DNA from: Megaleporinus macrocephalus
Taxonomy: Eukaryota > Chordata > Actinopteri > Characiformes > Anostomidae
Length of the DNA: 64,000 nt
NCBI GenBank assembly: GCA_021613375.1
Contig: CM038708.1
Coordinates: 27,681,018-27,745,017 of the forward strand
Direction of reading: 5' to 3'
Shown here: positions 11,806 through 23,800 of the stretch, piece after piece
How positions within the stretch are numbered: the first letter of the stretch is position 1
Layout of the letters: every line of letters starts with the position of its first letter
Program-made: the position numbers and the translations under genes
The notes under the pieces: model-generated
The model's input: only the letters and a program-made list of their open reading frames with translations
Database searches by the model: none
Told to the model about the DNA's origin: nothing

Positions 11806-14800
11806 TGCTATATATATATTCTATATATATACTGTATATATAAAAATCACAAGTGATACATTGATAAATAGAAACTACACAAATCCTAAATATTATCCTA
11901 GCTAATATCCATATGTCTGTATGACCTGCGTACAAGCAAATGTCAGTGAGAATTAATTTGTTTTCAAAAATTGATGTTTAAATACATTAAGAAATTATAC
12001 TCTTTTATTTAAAGCTTACGTGACAAGTAGCCTTAATCAAAAGCTGTATCCAGGTTGATAGGAGGTGTTAGGAGGTGATAGGAGATTTGGTTAACTGTTC
12101 ACTTCTAGTGTTAGTTAGTCATGTTAGCCTCCTAGCTCTAGTTTTTTAATGAAAAAATCCCAAATCATTCTTTTAAGCTTTCAACAATGTAGTACAGTCT
12201 TATGTAATACACTCTTAGGGCCAAAAGGGCCTCTCTGAAGTGATGCCATTGAAGAACCAAGATTGGCTGCTTAAAGAACTTTTAGGAACCTCCTTAATGG
12301 TTCTATAGCAGTTAAAGTTTTTCCTTGGACTTTAGAACTTTATTTCCAAGCCAAGAACCATTTAGGAACCTTAATTTTTTGGAGTGTAAGGAAACACTGA
12401 AGTCATGTTAAGGTTTATGTGGCCAGCTTTGAGGCGGTAAATAATGCGCAAGAAAAATAGGCTTTGGGAAAGAAAATGAAGGCATGGCAAGGTCATTATT
12501 TATGCAATGCACCCCACTGGGGGCCAGTGCCTGCTTAGCACAGTCTAGTACTTATATGGAGATTCCACAGTTTTCCAAAGACATCCAAGACATGTGGTGC
12601 TGGTTATGAAGATTAAGTTCTCGTGGAGGACCGAGGAGGAGAAAAGGAGAAATATGTGTAGGATCTATCGGGAATCATCAGTGCCATAAGGTTGCTCTGG
12701 GGAAAATTAAGGGTCCCTCTGCTTTCCAGAGGTGGTTTGCAGTCTTGCGAGCAACTTGCAGTTGAGGCCTTGTGGGGAGGCACTAAATATGGAACATCAG
12801 TAGGATGTACAACCCTAACGTGGTGCTTCTAAAGGCATTACATGTGTGGGATCATGCAGATGGAGGTTTGTATAGTGAATGCACATGGCATTGTTTCTGG
12901 AGAAAATATTCTGAATGCTTTGTGCCAGAGCTTCTTGTTCACAGTGTACTGCAATACTGCTTACAACTTTTATTAAAGAATTTGTTAAAGAAGTAGGACA
13001 ACACACGATATTTAAAATTAATAGTAAATGCATTTACCACATCACAACACATGCATAAAAGTACACTTCAAAGGGAATTCCACAAAAAAAAAATAGATTT
13101 TTTAAATGTAAAATGCCAGAAGTATTTACAGTTGCGGTGACAGGAGTCAGGCGCCTGAAGCTTCTAAAAGCTACCTCACAAAAAGATATTACATGAAATT
13201 GTTATGAATACATTGTTTGATGCCTGAGGCATAGTTCTGCTGTGATTTTGAGACTGGCCTAAAACATGTTTCTTGAGTATGTTCATGGCCAAATGGTAGC
13301 CAAAGAAAACACTGTTATCAACATCATCGCTGTCCAAGGAAAAACAGGGAAAAGACAAAAATATAGTTTTCTTTTAATGTGAAGAGATTGTATTTCAAGC
13401 AACATTTAGAACACGTGCAGAAAAAAAATCAGCAAAAAATATAAACTCAGAGGACAGATGTAGATTAACAGGCCATTTGGGACAGCGATTAAGAGACACA
13501 GATTTTGTTTTATAGGTAAAGTTCTTAGCATTACCATTGTAAAGCAAATCTGAGTTTCTCCTCAATTCATACGAAATCACCTCGAATGTCATCACAATGA
13601 CTAATCTATGCAGAAGTTGTAAAAATGGTGGAAATCCCCTTCAAATGAGAATAGAGGTCATTCCTGAATGACTAGATAGTCCATGCATGGAACAAAATCT
13701 CTAAAACATCCCAATATATATATATATTTAGTAAAACTTATTTGTATTTGAAAAAGAATGGAAATGAGTCAGTAGTCCAGAGGCACTTATTAAACAAGCC
13801 TTCCTTTTTCTGAGTGACTGTTTCTTATTCAGTGCAACTCAAGTGGGGCTTTTATAGACTTTCTTGATAGGGCCATTGCTAAGAGCTGCTTTGGGTCTGT
13901 TTGGTAACGAATATGGCTTTCTCTTAGTCGGCAGGGAATGTAAGTTTCCTCCTTAAGTACTCCAGTGCCTTTGATTGAGGCTAAAGCAGAAGTTCCTTTT
14001 TTGCTGGATTAGTCAGTTTTTCAGACTGAAGTCGGCCACAATGGCCTTTGATTTCTTCAGCGTGTTCCATGCAGTCAGAAGAGGTTTGTTACTGGCTTCT
14101 AGCCAATCAGCATATTGTCAGTAATGTTGGAGAAGTATTTCCACTCGAGCTGTCATACAAGGAGAAGATGGAAGCAAAGGATAGAAGAGGAGAAGAATTG
14201 TTTTTCACTTGAATCAATGCCTAATAAACTCCCATTCCCATTTCTTTCTTTCAATCATTGACTGATCTCTTGGTTGGCTTTTGGTTTGGCTTGTTTAGTT
14301 TGGAATATGAGGCAGGAGGGATGTAATGTCTGTAGGGACAGACCACAGACTTTGTCTGCAGGCATATGGACAATCTCTGGGCTCTCGGGCTCCCAACATG
14401 GTATTTACTATGAGATCCATCACTCAGGGGAATAGAGGGGAGTGCTGAACTTGATACATCAAATATGAGTCGAACTTGTCCTCAATACACACCATGATTC
14501 ATCAGCGTGGTCAGACGCTGGGCCAATGTTAAATAAGGCTGCGCGAGTACAGATCTTTCAAGCAGATAACAGAGCTCTTGCTCTGCGCCATGCGCTGGCT
14601 GACAGGGATGGGATCAGGGGAATCTCCTGGATCTCACCCAGTGAGGAGACCTGTTCTGACGAGTCAAATGGCATCTCCTCACAGTGAAGCCAGGGGCACG
14701 AGGGCTCTTGGTGAAGAGTACAAACCCTGACAGGAAAGCAAGGAGGCTGATGAAGTGCAGTGCTCCATGACGGCTCTAGGGCCAAGGCTGGTTGCAGTCA

Positions 14801-17800
14801 GGACTGTGATTGCCTTTGTCTCTGAGAAACCTACTTGTCACTCATGAGTTCTTGTAATGCATGCAGTCTTCAGTCAGATGCTGGTTACATTGTGGTTCCC
14901 AGAACCTGTCTGACCTAAGAAGATGCCTCGCAATGGGTGGGCAACATGGTGATATGTTACCACTGTCGTGATCATAGTATGATTTTTTTAAGAATATACT
15001 GATTATCATCAATACTACTGTAATGTTAAACAACTAATGATGCGTTGAAATGAAATCCTTGCTTCTGTTCTTTGCTGTATTCTGGGATGTCATGTTTCAA
15101 ATGGTAGAATATAAAGTGAGTGTTGAAGCTTTCGATAAGCAACATGAACCGAGATTATACATTGCTTCTCTAATGTCCCGCAACCCTGAAACAGTTCCAC
15201 ATGGCCGACATGTTTTTAACATGCCCGCGCCTGACCAACATACTGACTATATATTTATTCATGTAAACCTGGTCATTCCACGCTCTTGAACATGAGAGGT
15301 CAATAAACAATTTATTTGCTGTCTCAACAGATGTTGATATTACTCTTTACAGCCTTGTGTGCCTCCTTCTTCTTCTGACCTGTAAATTCAGTTTTCGGTA
15401 AGAGAGGATGAGATTGTCAGCAAAAAAAAAGGAAAAAGTGGTAAAAGTACCAGAATTATGGATATTATTAGGAATTGGGCCTCATTAAAGACTTCAAGTT
15501 GTGATTTAGGGAACAGGCTGAAAGAACAGTATATTTATTCTCCTCCTTAAAAATGAAACAAGGCTTTGATTGTAATTCTTTCTTCATCCAAAAGGCCTTA
15601 GGGGCTTGTTCTAACTGCATGCAAACCTCGCTTGGGCAGGGTGAGAAGTCTTGAAGGACTGGCCTGGCAGAGTTAATGGTGTTATTTCATACCTTATGGC
15701 TCTTTATCTGTCTTTTTCTCTTTCCAGGGACCGGAGGGCCCTCCAGGACCCAAGGTACAGTTTAAGTCATCCACTCTGTTGATCTTATTCCAGAGATTCG
15801 TAAATCACGGCAACTTGGGTGATGTATCACGGTGTTGATTAAACATGAAACACAAAGATGCATTCAGGCTGGAATGCTGATACATTGTAGCTACTTGGAC
15901 ATTGTCTTTAGCATGCATTTCAGCTTCATGGGAAGGCTAGGAACTGGAAGTGCTGACTGAACAGTGTAAACTTCCAATCAAGAACAGAATTTGTGAGCAA
16001 ACAATAGGCTTTAGTTGGACACAGCTGCCATTGGAGAAGACTACAGCGAAGTAAATAGCATGCAGAGAGTCAAAAAATAAATGCATGAGAAACAGGATAT
16101 TTCACTGAATGTCAATCTGTATATGTCTATACTATGGAACAGTGAAAATTGATGCAGGAAAATGTTCTGGACTTCCATTCAGCACCCAATTTCTCAATTT
16201 CATAGATGAGATTTGAACTCATCCTGTTCCATTTTCATTATTATTAAATTGCGAGTATAACCTATCAAAATTGGTCCCACCCATTGTAACCCAATCTCAG
16301 CTCTTAATTATCTTAGGATGTGGTAGCCCTAACCAGCCTAGATGTCCTAACCTAGGTATCACAGTGAATTGATTGGATGTGATTGGATTATCCATTAGTG
16401 ATTAAAAAAAACCCTTTTATGTCCAACCAATGCCTAAATCAATAGTATTGTTACAATATCTGTAGAGTGAATACAACAACTGTGCAATGACTCTACTCTA
16501 CTCTATGCTATTAGTACAGGAGCCTACCACAGCCACAAACCTCCTCTGTCAAAAAATGCTAGGAGATGAAAAACATGTTTTAAGGTAAAGAGTCAGTCTA
16601 GTGGCACAGCAAGCTACATTTGATCTCTCAGTATAAACACCACAGTTTTGACGTGAATCCAGGTGCAGCCTCGAGAGTTAAGCAAAGGCAACAGAGCAAG
16701 TTACTGTATCAAATTCACTTTCATATTGATTCGCTCAACTCAGTGGATAACAAACACTTTGGCAATAAAATAAACAATCAAGAGTTAAAGGGAAACAAGG
16801 ATCTCCAAAACAGTAACTTTACAAGAGAAGACAAAAAATGTTTAATGTAAGTCAATATAATGTAAGAGGTTTTATTTAAAGCAGTTGTAGAGGATACTCT
16901 GTTTAGATGTCAATTGAATCTTTACACAGTGTTTTTGGGACAGCGATGATAGGTACCTGTATTTTGTGCTTTACATACAGGTCTGTAAGTATTCGAACAG
17001 TGGCGTCTTTTTTGTAATTTTGCCTCTTCTTTTATTTAATTTAAATGCATGAACTGTTTAGAAATTGCTTCCATTTTTTACCTAGTACCTCCATTTCCAC
17101 AGGCTCAAAAGTAGCTGGACAGCTGACTGTTAATGACCAGTTCTGGTGTGTTTTTATGTTACTGCGTGACAAATTAAGGAGATAAAAGATCTGTAGTTTA
17201 TTTCAAGTGTGGAAAATGCATTTGATAGCTGTTGATTGGAACTCAATATGCAGCCTCAAGAGGTGATGATGCAAGTGAGGAGGGGCCATGATTAGGCTGA
17301 AAATATTTAAAAACCACAATAAACCAGAGAGAAAGCAGAAACTTCAGGAGTAATCAAAGCAACATTTTGGTACATTCTTAAAAAAAAAAGAGATTTTTTT
17401 TTTGTACTAGCGAACTGAGAGCTGGAAGGGCAAAGAAAACAACTGAAGTGGATAATCACAGAATTCTTTTTGGTTTAAAGAAGAACTCCTTCACGACCTC
17501 TATGAATTCAAGAACATTCCAGCCTAACAGGGCTCCAAAACAGTGAACCAAATGGTGCCCACAACTGTAACTTAACTGTAACCCACAATGGCAGCCTAGC
17601 TGGGCTCCACAATGGGAACCCACCTGGGGCCAACAACTGTAGCCTAACTGAGGTCCACAATTGTAACCCAAATGAGGCCCACAATCTGACCCATACGGGA
17701 CCAATGTCTGTAGCCCAACTGGGGCCCAAAGTTATAACCCAACTAGGGCCCATATCTCACCAATCAAAAAGCCCACTACAAGCTCAAGCCATGTAAAACT

Positions 17801-20800
17801 CACACAGCCCAGATAAAAGCCATATGGCGCCCACATGGACACATTGGCTGAGTGGGGTTTATTGATGGTGTGAATGCTGACCGAAGTAGTAGGATGAATT
17901 CTAAGGTGTATAGAGCTATGTTTTTTTGTTCAAATTCAGTCAAATGCGCTTAGATTACAGATGGATAATGATCCAAAACACACTGCCTGGCAAAGCATCT
18001 CAAGGGAGAATACTCAGTCTTTGGTGATGTCTATGGGTCCCAGACTTCTGGCAGTCCTTGAATTGCTTGATTAGCTTTGAGCCTCTGAAAATGCATTATG
18101 TAAACAATTGCTGAACAGTTAATATTTTCATTAAACCATTTGAATAAAAGTTGAACGTCTACATTTCAGTCAATTTTGGTGGTGTACAAAGCAAAATTGC
18201 AAAAAATATGTCACTGTCCAAACACATGGGCTGAGCTGTATAAACACATATATTTACATAGACCTGTTGCATGTTTTAAGACGTCATCAACAGCAAAAAG
18301 ACTAACTAAGCAACTAAGCAGACATAGCAAGGCTTTAGTGTTAAGAGCTGAGGTTTATGGAGAGATGCTGGATTCTGTCCTGCTATAAGGTAACACCAAG
18401 TTCTTTCCCAAGTAAGCTTATTAGACACTTCCTGTCTGAGCTGTCATTAATCAACAGGCTCTCGCCTTCCTCAGGGGGGCCGATGACACACTGCTGATGA
18501 CTCACAAACTATTTGTCCCACCTAAGGCCTTCATTTGGGTGTAGCCTGAGGCTGAAATAAGCCATCAGTCCTCAATGTCAGTAGATACTTTTAGACATGT
18601 GCACTTGTACTGCATAAAGGGTTTGAGTCATTCCAAATTATACTTTACCAAACCAAACTTTACCAAGGAAAACCATATATATACAAGATTGTACAAGATT
18701 GTAATTCAAAGCAGAATCTCTAAGGACTAAATGAATAAGATGACAGCTTTAACTATGCCATTCTGTAGCAACTATTTATTAACCAGATCTAGGCTCAAGC
18801 TTTCAGATGTTTTACCTTCCTAAGTTAACTGAATGTGAAATGATAAAACAAGACCATTTCCAGACTCCAGAGTGTCTACATTTAATTGAATGTGTTTTTA
18901 ACTCGTAGGGTTCCATTGGGGTGCCGGGCATTCCAGGTATTGATGGATTAAAGGTAAGGTTACACATTGCTTTTGGCACATAATAGTGTAACCCCTAAAG
19001 TCTGGAATAGCGATAGCAGCTCACTCTGCAAAACAGAACGTATTTGTTATTACTGCTCACCCACCTTCTGTCTTAAAGCTTCAAAAACAACCCATATCTA
19101 ACGGGGGTTAAAGAGATTTCCTGTCTAACCTTTTTCAATGTTGGAAAAAAACTTGGTAGACTAAGCTTTAGATCGTAGTCTGTTTCCTTAAGCCAGACTG
19201 AGCAGCAGCTCAATATCATCAACACAGTGAAACTCAACACCATTGTGTCCTTTCTAAGGAGGCCTAAAGGCATCAACTGCTGCAATTCATAGGCCTGGCT
19301 GAAAGAGCCCCAATATATATGGTCTAAATAGCAGAATGGTGGTAAAGTAAGAGGTAATTCAGGAGGAAAAGTGGGGCTTTTTGGTATTATGTAACATTAC
19401 TCCTGCCCTGCATGAACTGCTTTCTTTGTCAACTAATTGTTTATTCTTAGCTGTAACATTGTACTGTAGTGGTTTGATTCCTCTTGGATAAATAATACAT
19501 TTTGGTCAGCTGTTTGACCCTGTACCTTCTGGTAAACTGAAACTGAACACCAGTATGCACACCAACAACTGGTTGAGATGTTACTGAAAGGTTCTGCTTT
19601 TTTCAATACTGTAACTGTTCACAATTTGCTAGCTCTGTATTAAAATTGGCTAATTCTAGCCCTAACTCTGTGTTCTAAAGCATTCATTCGTAAGGCTAAA
19701 CCTCTAATGTCAGTTTACCTTTAGTAACACTTTGTATGGCTGTGTAACGTTGTGTGAGACGGCTGAAGCGGATACACACACAGATGAGGATTGATAGGTT
19801 TAATGCGATTCATATTAACAAAACAGACAGGCAACCATGAACACACTGACAGAATAACAACGAAGGACAAAGACCGACTGCAAACACAGGGTATATATAC
19901 ACAGACTAACAAGAGGGAACAGGTGACACAACTCAGGACCGATGGAAAACAGGTGTGCGAGGCGGGGCAAGGGTGGAGACAGGGAGCATGTGACAAAACA
20001 AACACATGGACAGGATGTAAACAAGGGCACATGAACGGGAGGCGTGACAGGCTGATCTAGGTTAGCTGCATCTGTCCAAGGCAAAATGCTACTGAAATAA
20101 TTTAAAGGGGCATTCCAACCCAAAACTAGCATTTAATATTTTTTGTCATGTTATGTAATAATGTATTTTTGCTCATCACTGTTCTCTCACTACAGTGCCC
20201 TGCATGCATTATGCAAACATGATTTAGAGGCTTATAAAAAAGTTCTTGGTATTTAGCTACTGCTGGGCCCTGCTGTTGTATGTGAGTGAGCATATTTACA
20301 GCAGATGTAGTCATGGTTACAATTTTCATTTTGGTCTAAAAGCCAAAAAAAACCCCAACCCAATCTGTTACTTTTACAATGTGCTATACAATAACGTGTA
20401 CACTAAACAACATGATTTCAATCATTCATGTGTTATCAACATTATACATTTTGGAATCAGTTTAAACCTAAAAATAAAAGAACACCTAGTTTCTTTATAT
20501 TACAAAGCAACCATCTGCAAATGAGAAATACATTTTAAAAGCTTTATATAGTATAAATGTTCGACATCTATTCTAAGTTATTACTTTTAGAAACCTTAAA
20601 ACATCTGCATTGCCACTTATCAAGTAAATAGCAATGAACCTGCTTTCAAATGGGATGTCAATGTGTTCTAAAGTCTTTCATATGAAGATGTTCATTCACA
20701 TCTGGGTTTGTGAAAGTGACCAAAAAATAAAGGAGAAGGAGAACATCTGACACATGTCAGCTTTGTAATCTTCACCAGCATTTACAAAGATATGAAAAGA

Positions 20801-23800
20801 GTAGCAGGCTGGGTGGTAATAGGAAACAGAGAGAGACCATTTTCTGCTCGGCGTCTTATTCACTTTGGAAACGACAAAAAACCTTAATTCTTTGCCTGTG
20901 TCTGGGTTGCTGGGTGCTGGGCCTCACGAAATGGATCTCTGATGCTACACATTCTTGTCCTACTGTAAATTAGGTCTGCTATTGAAATGCCTTACAGAAC
21001 AAATAGAGAGCAGAAACTTATACATTTGTACAGGTGTTGTTCAGTTACACTGTCTGAAAGTGAGCATGAAATTAGCGTGGCTCCAATTACATCTTGATGA
21101 GCGACAGACAATTTACACATAGTCAGTGTGTAAAATTCTTCAAAGCTTCAGAGCTTTTTTCACACTAATGTGAAGTGGAAGTAGAGAAGACTCTGAAATG
21201 AAAGCATGAACGACCCAAGGAAACTATTTAATTGTGATATTTTCTGATCAATATTGCAATAATACTCCAGGCCTTTTTATTCTCACTAAGAACACCAGCA
21301 CATCCATTTTCCAGACTCAAGGCTTGAATACTGAATGCAGTGTGTCAGACTGTCACTTTGCCAGCTCTGGGTTGTTATGTTAAATTTTCCTACTTAAAAC
21401 TTGTTGAATAATGTAGGACATAATTATGTGATTTGACCATTATACTCTTGCAAATTGCAATTTTGATATTAGAATGATTTTTTTATCATCCAGCCTCATG
21501 TGTGGGTCATTATGATGAACGCTGCTGGATACTATTTGTAATTTTGTAGACACCACTGTTGATTTCACTGATGATACAGTTTTTGTATATATTTCACCAA
21601 AGAAGCTTTTTTGGCACCTAAGTCAGCAAACAAGCTCATGAGAGTGACTTGAAATGTAACTTAATGACAATTCTTAAAGCGTTTCAAGAAAAGCGTCTGA
21701 CAGTGTTGGCTGCTTCTAGTGTAGGTAAAATATGTGTAAGGTCTACAGTTTTATGACTGTATGATGGGTAGCTAACATTACTGCGCCATGATAGTTAAGC
21801 AAACGAAATATGCATAGAATTGGATGTTCACAGTGAATCCAGTGTTCTGGAGCGCTGCATCAAGCTGCTTTCTCTTGATCCCTTAAAAGAATCAATGGAT
21901 GATACCCAATGTTAATCTCAAGTTATGTTTAGCTCTTCTTGCATTATGGTCCATAACCCCTGTGTAGGGGTATTGAATGGGTTCCTTGTGTGTTCTGTTG
22001 TTTGTAGGGAGAGGTGGGTATGCCGGGATTAGATGGAATACCTGGTGCCAAGGTTTGTGGCCCATGATGTGCACAGTTTCTCTCCAATCATGAGATCCAT
22101 TCCATTTCTTACAAGTTTTTCTTCAGGCACGGTTTTATGTTCTGACATCTTTTTTTTCACATGCAGTGTCTTTTTGAGCTTCAAACCACCAGAGGTTACG
22201 TTGACATGCACTTGAAAATGCATGAGGAAAAAATGCATCGTTGTCGTTTCGGAAGAAATTGCAAGAAACTAGATTGTCATCAACCTCAGCACAAAACATT
22301 TTCATTCCAGAGGATTTTCATACAGATATTGATTTTGTTCATCAGTGCAAATATTTATATCTCATTTCAAACACTGGTTGATTGCCTTGTCTCTACGTGT
22401 CTTGGTGTCTGGGTGTGAATGTTTATTTTAAACTGAATCCTTAGAGAATTGGTTGTTCATTACCTCTGAGGTCATCTGTAGAAGGAGTAGCTGTAACGTG
22501 AGCTTAATTGAATGCAAACTTAATCCCAGATATGATCTAACCAGGCTGGGTGATTGTTTTTTCCTTTGCTCCAGCACTCGCTGACCTCTGGACGTTTAAC
22601 ATTCTGCTTGTTCTTTTTCTTTTGTTTTACAGGGTGAAAAAGGAGATCGAGGTGAGAAGGTAAAAGCCATGTTTCTGCATTTATACTCTTGGCTAGATGT
22701 CAGTATCCTCACCCAGAACAATGAAGTCAAACAGTCTCTTTCTTCTCATGTAACACGTAGTCAACAGTCAACAAGTGCATATGGTGACGTTCTTTCTGGA
22801 CCAGTGCAAGAACCATTACACCAAACTGTAATGCTGATCAGAGTGGAAGTGTTGTAGAAAAATGTGGACTACAGCCATTTTGTGTGCCCCACTGATGTTC
22901 AGATATTGTCCAATTTCACTGTGAGACAAGGACCGAGTCTAAGTTTTTCCACGCGCCATGTGTGCTCATGGCTCTGCCTTACACAGACAGCATTGTGCAA
23001 AAGTCAGAGACCACCTGTTATTTATTTCATTTCCATCTAAAACAGCCATTAAGTCGTTAAGGTTATTTCAGAGTCAGGAAAAAGTTAGAAAACATGTTTT
23101 AGTACACAGAAAACCAATCAGAAGCTGCAACCTCTACATATAATGCCAGTACTTACTTAACCCCCCTTCGCCATTTTGACATTTTCCTTTCTTTTTTAAA
23201 CTTGCATTCCGATTTTTTCCACACATCTACAAGATCAGTCTTAGAAGAATTCCACACCCATTTAGGGAGGTATAGCTCTGTCCATCGTTCTCTGAACACC
23301 AGACGCTTCTCTGATTGATTTGCAATTTTGGGCTGTTTCCTTTTTTTTTAGTAGCAGCTTCTTGACAATTATGCATCTTTCAGACTCTTAGCGTTGAGTT
23401 GTTTCTCACATATGGACAGAAACACCTGTGTATTTTTTTCTGGTCTGATACAGTGGAGAGCTTGCTTTTCTCCTTTCTCTCAGAGATGAAAGCTTTGAAT
23501 ACTGTATTTCTGATGCTGTATTTCTGACTAATGGTTCCATTTGTCTGTCTCTGGTTGAAAAGAGAACATGTACAGTGGAGCTGAAGAGGTGGGAAGGGAC
23601 TCTATTAGTCATTTTGGTTAATGCATTGGCACAGTTGGTCTTAGCAGCAGGAAGGGCCACCTCAATACAGATACATCTTAAGATTTTACTCACTGCTCAA
23701 ATTTGAACGCTGAAAATGTAGACTGAGAAATGCGTACTTACAGTATACTTTACTCCTGCTGACCACTATATTTTTTTCCAGCACTCAATATGCTATGTCA

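Larger units (their letters stand above)
9968..15727 (+). other. col25a1: COL2 intron, 5.8 kb
   Basis: Contains an (AT)n tract (11736-11800), a small MITE (12208-12388) and a stretch (about 12100-12180) that recurs at about 50800-50885. Bases 9968-11700 and 12400-15700 hold nothing recognisable; none of the short open frames has family features. Confidence 0.8.
15755..18908 (+). other. col25a1: COL2 intron, 3.2 kb, with Tc1 relic
   Basis: Bases 15755-16600 show nothing. A stretch at 16760-16850 shares the motif TTTACAAGAGA with the MITE at 26467. A Tc1-like relic fills 16976-18240; 18241-18908 is anonymous. Confidence 0.8.
18954..22007 (+). other. col25a1: COL2 intron, 3.1 kb, with solo LTR
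   Basis: Contains a solo LTR (19743-20049) and a dispersed repeat copy (20099-20335). Bases 18954-19730 and 20340-22007 hold nothing recognisable. Confidence 0.8.

Noticed and set aside
11714..11935. Tyr-Ile repeat proteins on both strands
   Set aside because: They are translations of an (AT)n microsatellite.
17456..17753. Open frames on the minus strand encoding Cys-containing 8-residue repeats
   Set aside because: The period equals the 24-bp minisatellite unit, two frames are open at once, and the region is inside a Tc1 relic; there is no start context or family similarity.
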